From contig JBKBHS010000002.1 of NCBI GenBank assembly GCA_046299555.1, forward strand, positions 1-64,000: a stretch of DNA of 64,000 bases, given 5' to 3'. Each line of letters opens with the position of its first letter. The first letter of the stretch is position 1. Of the stretch, positions 50,589-59,000 are shown piece after piece. The notes beneath the pieces were generated by a model that worked only from the letters and a program-made list of their open reading frames with translations, searched no databases and was not told where the DNA came from. The DNA comes from CALKJP01 sp046299555. GTDB lineage: Bacteria; Bacteroidota; Bacteroidia; JACCXN01. The position numbers were made by a program, and so were the translations under genes.

Positions 50589-51713
50589 ATGAAAGTTTAT
50601 TTTGACAATGCAGCTACTACTCCCTTAGCCCCTGAAGTAGCAGAAGTAATGATACCGGTTCTTCAGAATCGATTTGGCAATCCATCTTCCATTCATTCGT
50701 ACGGAAGAGAAACCAGAGCATTAATAGAAAATGCACGAAAAAATATTTCCAAATTATTAAATGTAACACCGGCAGAAATATTTTTTACATCAGGTGGTAC
50801 TGAAGCCGATAATATGGCCATACAATGTACCATACAAGATTTGGGTATAAAACATGCCATTACTTCTCCAATCGAACATCATGCGGTTTTACATACACTT
50901 GAGGTATTAGAAAAAAAAGGAATAATAAAATTAAGTTTTGTAAACATAGATAACCAAGGGCATGTAGATTTAGAACACTTAGAAGAATTATTAAAAAGCA
51001 ATCAGCGAAGTTTTGTTTCATTAATGCATGCCAATAATGAAATAGGCACCATGATATCTTTAAAAGAAGTAGGGGAGATATGTAAAAAATACAATGCCAT
51101 TTTTCATAGCGACACGGTTCAAACAATGGGACATTATTCCTTTGATTTAAAGAATATCTATATACATTTTATTACATGTGCTGCACACAAATTTCATGGT
51201 CCTAAAGGTGTTGGTTTTTTATATGTAAATTCCGACATACAAATAAATCCTTTAATTCATGGCGGATCGCAAGAACGAAATATGAGGGGAGGAACCGAAA
51301 ATGTTTATGGCATAGTAGGTTTGTCTAAAGCTATGGAAATTGCTTATGCTGATTTAGATAAGCATCAGAAGCATGTAAGAGGTATTAAAAACTATATGAT
51401 TTCACTTTTACAAGAAAATTTTCCCGGAATTCAATTTAATGGAGATATAAGTGAAAATTCTCTTTATACTGTATTAAACGTTTCTTTTAATCCTCATCCG
51501 GTAAGTGAGATGTTATTATATAAATTAGATATTTTAGGAATTGCAGCATCCGGGGGAAGTGCATGTACATCAGGAAGTAATGTTGGATCGCATGTATTAC
51601 GAGCTTTAAAATGCGATATGCAACGCCCATCTGTTCGTTTTTCATTTAGCCGCTATAGTACTAAAGAGGAAGTTGACTATACAGTAAAACAATTAGTAGA
51701 AATTTTTAAATAA
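50589..51713 (+). CDS. Cysteine desulfurase
   Basis: A 374-residue PLP enzyme of the IscS/NifS group that takes sulfur from cysteine. It has the N-terminal YFDNAATTPLAPEV, SGGTEADNMA, the PLP lysine in CAAHKFHGPKGVG and the catalytic Cys loop GGSACTSGSNVGSHVL. The long loop around this Cys resembles group I (IscS-type) enzymes. No iscU is adjacent; glmM precedes by 10 bp and an MBL hydrolase follows by 7 bp. Confidence 0.95.
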   Translation: MKVYFDNAATTPLAPEVAEVMIPVLQNRFGNPSSIHSYGRETRALIENARKNISKLLNVTPAEIFFTSGGTEADNMAIQCTIQDLGIKHAITSPIEHHAVLHTLEVLEKKGIIKLSFVNIDNQGHVDLEHLEELLKSNQRSFVSLMHANNEIGTMISLKEVGEICKKYNAIFHSDTVQTMGHYSFDLKNIYIHFITCAAHKFHGPKGVGFLYVNSDIQINPLIHGGSQERNMRGGTENVYGIVGLSKAMEIAYADLDKHQKHVRGIKNYMISLLQENFPGIQFNGDISENSLYTVLNVSFNPHPVSEMLLYKLDILGIAASGGSACTSGSNVGSHVLRALKCDMQRPSVRFSFSRYSTKEEVDYTVKQLVEIFK

Positions 51714-51720
51714 ATCTATT

Positions 51721-52485
51721 TTGCAAATTACATTTACAGGTACAGGAACTTCGCAGGGAATACCCGTTATTGCCTGTAATTGTAATGTTTGTCAATCTAA
51801 CGATTGGCGCGACAAACGCTTAAGAACCAGCATTCATATACAAACAGATAATGCAAGCATTGTAATTGATACCGGACCTGATTTCAGGCAGCAAATGTTG
51901 CGTGCAAATATTAAAAGATTAGATGCCGTAGTTTTTACACATGAACATAAAGATCATACTGCAGGTTTAGATGATGTAAGGGCCTTTAATTTTGTTCAGC
52001 AAAAAGCAATGAAAGTATATGCAACGCAGCAGGTTCAAGAAGCTTTAAAGCGCGAATTTGCCTATGCATTTGCTGAAACAAAATATCCCGGAGTTCCGGA
52101 AATTATTTTAGAAGACATAAATCCGGAAAAACCATTTACAATTAATGGTGTAACATTAATTCCTATTTTAGTGTATCATTATAAGTTACCCGTTTTAGGT
52201 TTTAGAATTGAAGATTTTACTTATATAACCGATGCCAATTTTATTCCCGAAGAGGCAAAACAAAAAATTAAAGGCAGCAAAATTATTGTTATTAATGCTC
52301 TAAGAAAGCAAACTCACATTTCGCATTTTACTTTGGATGAAGCAATAGCTTTAATGCAAGAGCTTAAACCTGAAAAAGCTTATTTAACTCATATTAGCCA
52401 TCAAATGGGATTACACGAAGAAGTTAGTAAAGAGCTGCCTAATTTTATTCAATTAGCCTATGATGGATTGAAACTTATGATTTAA
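51721..52485 (+). CDS. MBL-fold metal-dependent hydrolase (PhnP-like)
   Basis: A 254-residue metallo-beta-lactamase-fold hydrolase with TTG as start. Motifs: GTGTSQGIPVIACNCNVCQS with the Cys-rich segment of PhnP/lipoate-synthase-like relatives, DTGPDFRQQ, the metal motif THEHKDHTAGLDD, and THISHQMG. It probably cleaves a phosphodiester or cyclic phosphate; the substrate is unknown. It is the last gene of the glmM operon, followed by a terminator. Confidence 0.9.
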   Translation: MQITFTGTGTSQGIPVIACNCNVCQSNDWRDKRLRTSIHIQTDNASIVIDTGPDFRQQMLRANIKRLDAVVFTHEHKDHTAGLDDVRAFNFVQQKAMKVYATQQVQEALKREFAYAFAETKYPGVPEIILEDINPEKPFTINGVTLIPILVYHYKLPVLGFRIEDFTYITDANFIPEEAKQKIKGSKIIVINALRKQTHISHFTLDEAIALMQELKPEKAYLTHISHQMGLHEEVSKELPNFIQLAYDGLKLMI

Positions 52486-52517
52486 AGAGAATTTATAATC
52501 AAGATTTTTTAATTATA

Positions 52518-52565
52518 AAAAGCAAGGCTCTTTGAATGGGTTTAAAAAGCCTTGCTTTATTTGTT
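52518..52565 (+). terminator. Terminator after the MBL hydrolase gene
   Basis: Stem AAAGCAAGGCT / AGCCTTGCTTT (11 bp) with an 18-base loop and a T-rich tail (TTTATTTGTTTTA). Confidence 0.75.
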
Positions 52566-52622
52566 TTATAGTGCCAAATTTAGAACGAAAGTAAATAGAA
52601 AAATTTCTCATATCAATTGAAT

Positions 52623-52736
52623 CTATTTATCACCAAAATAATCATCAAAAACCTTACCCATAAATGCAGAACAAGCCATACGAACACTGTTGTTGTATGT
52701 CTTTGCATCAACATTTACAGGAATAACTTTTTTCAT
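52623..52736 (-). CDS. Small orphan open frame or gene remnant, 37 codons
   Basis: In the 346-bp gap between the MBL hydrolase and the E1 gene the minus strand carries a frame starting MKKVIPVNVDAKTYNN and ending GKVFDDYFGDK before a stop. The same frame is open without a start codon for 10 more codons upstream (to 52766, residues ILVFEFEDRL). The codon pattern looks protein-like and differs from the surrounding non-coding sequence. It may be a small protein or the last piece of a decayed gene. I do not recognise it. The rest of the gap holds the two hairpin terminators and nothing else that I can see. Confidence 0.4.
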   Translation of the reverse strand: MKKVIPVNVDAKTYNNSVRMACSAFMGKVFDDYFGDK

Positions 52737-52796
52737 TAAACGATCTTCAAATTCAAAAACTAATATTTAGAGTTTCTTTTTAACTGAATTATGATA

Positions 52797-52826
52797 ATAA
52801 AAAAGCTCCATGTTGGAGCTATTTTT
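52797..52826 (-). terminator. Terminator of the E1 dehydrogenase gene
   Basis: Stem AGCTCCA / TGGAGCT (7 bp, loop TGT) with A runs on the left and T runs on the right; on the minus strand it ends in TTTTTT. It lies just after the E1 stop codon. Confidence 0.8.
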
Positions 52827-52831
52827 ATTTA

Positions 52832-55282
52832 TTAATATATTGATGGAAATTTTATCGGGTCAACTTCATGCATTATTTCATATACAGCATCAAATATATC
52901 TTCAGCATTGGGTTTTGAAAAATAATCGCCATCTGAACCATAAGCCGGTCGGTGATCTTTTGCCGTTAGAGTTTTTGGTGGTGAATCTAAATATTGATAT
53001 GCTCCTTGTACTTCGATAACTTGTTGCATCATAAATGCACTTGCACCGCCTTGTACGTCTTCATCAAGAAATAAAACTCTGTTGGTTTTTTTAATAGATT
53101 CAACTATTTTATGATGTATGTCAAATGGTAATAATGTTTGAACATCAATTAACTCTGCACTTATACCTACCTGCGCTAATTGTTGTACTGCTTCTTGTGC
53201 AATTCTTAAAGTTGATCCGTAAGATACAATGGTTACATCAAAACCTTCAATTAAAATTTCAGGAATTCCAAGCGGCACGCAAAATTCGCCTAAATTATTA
53301 GGAAATTTTTCTTTTAATCTATAACCGTTAAGAGGCTCTATGATTAATGCAGGATCATCACTTTTAAGTAGGGTATTGTACATTCCGGCTGCTTGAGTCA
53401 TATTGCGAGGCACGCAAACATGCATTCCTCTTAATGCATGAATTATCATACCCATGGGTGAACCTGAATGCCAAATTCCTTCTAATCGGTGTCCACGAGT
53501 TCGAACAATTAATGGCGCTTTTTGACCTCCTTTTGTTCTATATTGTAAGGTAGCTAAGTCATCGCTCATTATCTGCAACGCATAAAGCAAATAATCCAAA
53601 TATTGAATTTCGGCAATAGGTCGTAATCCTCTCATGGCCATTCCTATACCTTGCCCAACGATGGTTGCTTCGCGAATACCGGTATCGCTTACTCGTAATT
53701 CTCCAAATTTTTCTTGCATTCCTTCTAGGCCTTGGTTTACATCGCCAAGTTTACCGGAATCTTCACCAAATACTAATGTTTCAGGATATTTTGTAAAAAT
53801 TTTTTCAAAATTAAATCGTAAAATTTCTCTTCCATCAACCATTTTGGCTTCTTCGTCATAAGTAGGCGCAACAGCCGCAACATTTAGTGCAGAAGAAGCT
53901 GTTTCGTTATATAAAGTGGATGAATAACGATTGTAATTTTGGCGCATGTTTATTTCCAGCCATTTTTTTAGTTCTTCTCTGGCTGCATTTTCAATTCCTC
54001 TTGTAACACGTAATGATTTTTTTACAGCTGAAATTATGTCTTTTCTTATTGGATCGATGGTAGTAGTAAGGTTATTTTTTATGGTAGTTACTTCTGAATT
54101 TCCGGTAACTTCAGCTAATTTTTCCATTAATTGAACGGCTTGAGTCAATTCTAATTTAATGTCAGCTAAATAAGCGTTCCAAGCCGCATTTTTAGCATCT
54201 TTAACTGTTTTTTTAGCATTATTTTCAATGGTATCAAGTTCTTCAGCAGATGCTATTTTATATTTTTTTCCATCGATATTAAATTCGGTTGAGAGTATCC
54301 ACTCTCGCATTTTTTTAATACAATCAAAGTCTTGTTCCCACTGTAAACGTTCTTTTGATTTGTAACGTTCATGTGATCCGGATGTTGAATGACCTTGAGG
54401 TTGAGTAACTTCTTCTACATGAATTAAAACAGGGATATGTTCTTTGCGAGCTATAGCAACCGCCTTTTCATAAGTTTGACAAAGGTGTGCATAATCCCAT
54501 CCCTTCGTTTTAAAAATTTCATAGCCATTGCTTCCTTTTTCGCGCTGAAATCCTTTTAAAACTTCTGAAATACTTTCTTTGGTTGTTTGATATTTTTTAG
54601 GTACTGAAATTCCATGACCATCATCCCAAACACTAATTACCATAGGTACTTGTAATACTCCTGCTGCATTAATGGTTTCCCAAAATAATCCTTCAGAAGT
54701 ACTTGCATCTCCAATAGTTCCAAATGCTACCTCGTTGCCATTATTTGAAAATTTATTAGGGCTGGGAATTAATTTGTTATTTCTATAAACTTTAGATGCT
54801 TGTGCTAAGCCAAGTAAACGAGGCATTTGTCCGGCAGTAGGGGAGATATCGGCAGAAGAATTTTTTATTTTAGTTAAATCTTTCCATGTTCCGTCAGGAT
54901 TTAAACTGCGCGTAGCAAAATGCCCTCCCATTTGTCTGCCTCCCGATGTTGGTTCTGCATCTAAATCGGTGTGGGCATATAGTCCGGCAAACCATTGTTG
55001 CAATGTAAGGTTTCCGGTAGCAAACATAAAGGTTTGATCGCGGTAATAACCCGAACGAAAATCTCCGGGCTGAAAATATTTAGCCATTGCCAATTGTGCA
55101 ACTTCCTTACCATCGCCAAAAATCCCAAATTTTGCTTTTCCGGTAAGTACTTCACGTCTTCCTAAAAGACTGGCTTCTCTACTTTCACAAGCAATTCGAT
55201 AATCATTTAATACTTCATTTTTAAAATCTTCGAAGGTGTTAATTCCTTCCTCTGTTTTCGACATCACATTTTCGTTTGCCAT
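52832..55282 (-). CDS. Fused 2-oxo-acid dehydrogenase E1 alpha-beta
   Basis: An 816-residue fusion of both E1 subunits. Residues about 1-400 are the alpha part, which binds thiamine diphosphate (MGGHFATRS, TIGDASTSEGLFWETINAAG near 190-210, VWDDGHGISVP, HSTSGSHERY with a phosphorylation-loop-like Ser). After a linker of about 80 residues the beta part begins near 485 (REILRFNFEKIF) and contains FGEDSGKLGDVNQGLEGM, IREATIVGQGIGMAMRGLRPIAEIQY and FLDEDVQGGASAFM. Such fusions occur in many Bacteroidota, usually annotated as branched-chain 2-oxo-acid or pyruvate dehydrogenase E1. It stands alone here, so E2 and E3 are elsewhere. Which substrate it uses is not determined by the sequence. Confidence 0.93.
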   Translation of the reverse strand: MANENVMSKTEEGINTFEDFKNEVLNDYRIACESREASLLGRREVLTGKAKFGIFGDGKEVAQLAMAKYFQPGDFRSGYYRDQTFMFATGNLTLQQWFAGLYAHTDLDAEPTSGGRQMGGHFATRSLNPDGTWKDLTKIKNSSADISPTAGQMPRLLGLAQASKVYRNNKLIPSPNKFSNNGNEVAFGTIGDASTSEGLFWETINAAGVLQVPMVISVWDDGHGISVPKKYQTTKESISEVLKGFQREKGSNGYEIFKTKGWDYAHLCQTYEKAVAIARKEHIPVLIHVEEVTQPQGHSTSGSHERYKSKERLQWEQDFDCIKKMREWILSTEFNIDGKKYKIASAEELDTIENNAKKTVKDAKNAAWNAYLADIKLELTQAVQLMEKLAEVTGNSEVTTIKNNLTTTIDPIRKDIISAVKKSLRVTRGIENAAREELKKWLEINMRQNYNRYSSTLYNETASSALNVAAVAPTYDEEAKMVDGREILRFNFEKIFTKYPETLVFGEDSGKLGDVNQGLEGMQEKFGELRVSDTGIREATIVGQGIGMAMRGLRPIAEIQYLDYLLYALQIMSDDLATLQYRTKGGQKAPLIVRTRGHRLEGIWHSGSPMGMIIHALRGMHVCVPRNMTQAAGMYNTLLKSDDPALIIEPLNGYRLKEKFPNNLGEFCVPLGIPEILIEGFDVTIVSYGSTLRIAQEAVQQLAQVGISAELIDVQTLLPFDIHHKIVESIKKTNRVLFLDEDVQGGASAFMMQQVIEVQGAYQYLDSPPKTLTAKDHRPAYGSDGDYFSKPNAEDIFDAVYEIMHEVDPIKFPSIY

Positions 55283-55404
55283 AATATTAATTAGAATAAG
55301 TTTGGAAAGTTGTTTAAATAGTTATCTTGCGAATATAAAAAATATATCGCTTATAAATTTAGTTTTAGAATGGTTTAAAAGTTAACTATCTTTTAAATAG
55401 GAAT

Positions 55405-55647
55405 TTAACTAATGGAATTTCTAACTCTTTGAGTATAATTTCTTAATGCGGTGCGTATGTCAACTTTATTTTTATTCATATCTTCTAAAATTGAAATAGC
55501 AGCAATTACATGAGTTAATTGTTCTCCTTCATCGCTTCCTTCAATTTTAATTTCGGGTTTTTGTTCGTTTAAGATGGCTTCCTCAGCAGCTTTTAATTGC
55601 TCTATAGTGTATGTTTCTGCAAGTTGTTTAATGATAGGAAGTTTCAT
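55405..55647 (-). CDS. DUF6952-like small protein
   Basis: An 80-residue cytoplasmic helical protein beginning MKLPIIKQLAETYT. It looks like the DUF6952 family of small Bacteroidota proteins commonly encoded beside a thioredoxin. The pairing is present here: a thioredoxin gene starts 11 bp upstream. Key segments are EQLTHVIAAISILEDMNKN and a basic C-terminal LRNYTQRVRN. Function unknown; thiol redox is suggested by context only. Confidence 0.65.
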   Translation of the reverse strand: MKLPIIKQLAETYTIEQLKAAEEAILNEQKPEIKIEGSDEGEQLTHVIAAISILEDMNKNKVDIRTALRNYTQRVRNSIS

Positions 55648-55658
55648 TCTTAAAAGTA

Positions 55659-56000
55659 TTAAAGTTTTTCAAGCATTGCTACAACTGCTTCTTCTTTTGA
55701 AGTTGCTGAAGCTTCAACTAATTGTCCATTTTTAAATGTGGCAAAAAATGGAAGATTATCTACACCCGCAAGTTTTCTGGCATTTTCATTTTCTTCGGCA
55801 TTAACATCTAAAAATACAATACCTTTAAATCGCTCATCTTCTGATAATCTTCTAAACTTTGGAGCAAATAGCTTACAGGTTCCACACCAATCGGCATAGT
55901 ATTTTACGATAACTTTTTCGTTGTTTGATATATGTTGGCTAAAGTCGTTGTCGGTTGAAATAATAACTGCCATAAGTTGTTGTTTATAGTATTTTAACAA
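55659..56000 (-). CDS. Thioredoxin family protein
   Basis: A 113-residue thioredoxin-fold protein with the active site ADWCGTCKLFAPKF (WCGTC instead of WCGPC), then VFLDVNAEENENARKLAGVDNLPFFATFKNG with the cis-Pro. No signal peptide. Methionine 10 (55973) is a more usual start, since residues 1-9 add an atypical basic tail. It lies 17 bp after the giant surface protein and 11 bp before the DUF6952-like gene. Confidence 0.88.
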   Translation of the reverse strand: MLKYYKQQLMAVIISTDNDFSQHISNNEKVIVKYYADWCGTCKLFAPKFRRLSEDERFKGIVFLDVNAEENENARKLAGVDNLPFFATFKNGQLVEASATSKEEAVVAMLEKL

Positions 56001-56017
56001 TGTGAGAAGATAAAAGT

Positions 56018-59000
56018 TTATTCTTTAATTAATTTGTTTACAAATATAGGTTGATTGTCTGAATGTATTTGTAGGGTATAAAAACCTGAAGATAAATGAC
56101 TAATGTTAATACTTGAAGCTGAATTTTTATCAATAATTTTATAATCAATTAGTTTACCAGAAACATCAAAAATTTGTAGGGTATAAATGATATTATCATC
56201 TAAGTTGGAAATAGAAATATAACCATTGCTTGGGTTAGGGAAGATAGAGATATTTAAATTGTTTTGGCGGAAATTAACTGCAACGATTTTTGAATAGCTT
56301 ACGGTACCATCAAAATCAACTTGTTTTAAACGATAATAAGAAGTGCCTTCATAAGGATTATAATCTGTTTGAGAGTAATTTAATAGTTGACTGCTATTTC
56401 CGGCTCCTTTAACAGTTGCAAAGGTTTCAAAATTTACACCATCAATACTTTTTTGAACATCGAAATAATCATTATTTATTTCTGAAGCTGTTGTCCAATA
56501 TAAAATTACTTTTTTCTCTTTTGGTTCAGCTGTAAAATTTACAAGTTCAATAGGCAGTGGGTTGTTAGCTGCATTTGATGAAGCTAACGTAAATGGGCTA
56601 AATGTTGTAACTGGAGCAGATGTTACAACTGTTCCATTTGTAATTGTTCCCGTTGTTCCTCCGTTACCATGACTCACCCATTGTGTACCATTCCAGCGAG
56701 CAACACGCAAATCGGTCTGATTATTTACACCACTACAATTTACAGCAGGAGCAAAATCTTTGTAACTAAGCGTAACATTAACATTAGATGTTCCATTGGT
56801 TCTATCTAATATCCAATATTCACAGTTGCTGATATTTGCTAATCCTGCTCCTAAGCTACCATGATTATAAGATGGGTGAGGGTCTTCCATAAAATATTCA
56901 GCTGTAAAATGATGTGTTGTATTAGAAAGTGCTGAAATTGAAATGGGACGATAGGCATTATAATAATGCATATTGTAATAATTCCCTTCTTTTCCAATAG
57001 GGAAAGTAAATGCTTGATTACCAATTTTGCGTACAGGCCCATTTACAAATGAAGCATCGCTAACTGCAGCTATGGTTGAAGCATTTAGCATAATTAATAA
57101 ATTACTTGCTGAACTATGAATATTTCCGCTTGTTAAGTTAAGTTCAGTTGAAATTTCAATAGAAGTGTTTAAAATGGTATGGTTCGAAGTTTTATTAGAT
57201 GTTAATCTTCTAAATATGGGGAAATTACCATTACCAGCAAGATTTATACTTTGTACATTTGTCCCTACTAAGGTTGCTCTTCCTGTATTTGCACCAAAGG
57301 TAATTGCTGTTCCTGTTGGGCTTGACACTGTAATATTTCCAGCAAAATTACAATTAAAATCGTAGGCTGGTTGAAGCAGTCCAGCTGCATTTTGATTAAA
57401 GAAAGCATTTGCATTAAAATTATCTGAACTATTAACAGCTAATCTCCATCTGCCGGTTGCATTATTAGTGTTAAACGTACTTTGTGCATTAAATACATTG
57501 CCTCCATTGGTATCATCATTACTTGTTCCGGTTTTATTAAAAGTACTTGCTCCGTTAAAGGTGTTACCTTGTGCTAAGGTGCCTCCTAATATAAAAGAAG
57601 TAGAAGTTATATTATTTGTACTATTGTATGTAGAAGATCGTAAGCTTGTAGTATTTGTATTAAGCATGGTAACGTCTCCATTAAATGTAGAAGTGGTAAC
57701 AGTAGTTGTTCCGCTATTAGTAGTATTTAATATGTCATTAAAAGTGGAATTTGTAAGTGTGGTACTTCCTGAATGAGTAATATTTAATGCACCATTAATA
57801 ATACAATTATTAAAAGTTAAAGCCAAGGCACTTGCTGTACCTGTAATATTATTAGTTCCGCTGTTTTGAGTTAAGAAGCGCAAATTAATATTTCCATTGA
57901 TATAATTACCGGATGATACATTAATAAATCCTGAAAGGGTAGTAGCGTTGGATGTTGCAGCTTCTCCAAAAAATATTGTTCCTGTATTAGAGGAGCTTAA
58001 ATCTAAATTACCTGCAATTGGATTGCTTCCATTATTGTAGGCCAAAGAAATTGTACCGGTTCCGGAATTAATAATATTTACATTACTATTATAGGTATCA
58101 CCTCCGTATGCTGTAACTCCACTTCTGTATCGCCCACTACCTGAATTCGAAAATGTAAAATTCCCATTATAAACATTATTCCCTCCTAAATCATCATTTG
58201 TAGTTCCGCCATTTCTAAACAAGGATGTGTTTCCTGTAGTAATATTAAAATTAGAATTTACAACATTTAAATAATTTCTGGCAATGGAAGTAAAGTTTCG
58301 TTGAAAATTTGAATTGTTTATAGATGTATAACCTGCTGTTGTTACAACAACATTTCCATCCCAATTGCTAAAACTATTTGTTACTCCACTTGCTATGGTT
58401 GCACCAAATTCTATTGATGCAGTTCCTGAAGTAGTAAGAGTTTGTGTGGTGTTTCCAATTTGATTAAATCTTCTAAATCCTAATATGCCATTATCAGTAA
58501 AAGTACCTAAGCTAATAGTTTTATTAGCTGCTAATGTGGCTATTCCAAGATTTGAATTTCCTACCCCAAAATATATTATTCCATTGTTTGTACTATTGCA
58601 TATAATATTTTCATTAAAATCTCCATTAAAAACCCGTGCCATAATAAACCCTCCGCCTGAACAAGATGTACTTAGTGTTGTAATGCCATTATATGTATCT
58701 GAACCAAAAATGTTAGACATTCTTACATATACATTTGCTACAGAACAATTATTAGTAAAATTAAGGCTGCCATTAAAAATATTATTACCATTTAAATCAT
58801 TATTGGCACCTGAGCCAGTTTTTGTAAAAATGCAATTCCCATTAAAAACACTACTGGTAATTACAAAATTTACAGCTGTTACAGTTAAATTACCGCCAAA
58901 GTTACATCCGTAAGCAATATTTGTTGGGCTTCCAAGTTCAATTTGAGATGCAGAGCCGGAAAGATTTAAAATTTGTGGTGTTGTACCAATTTGATTAAAG

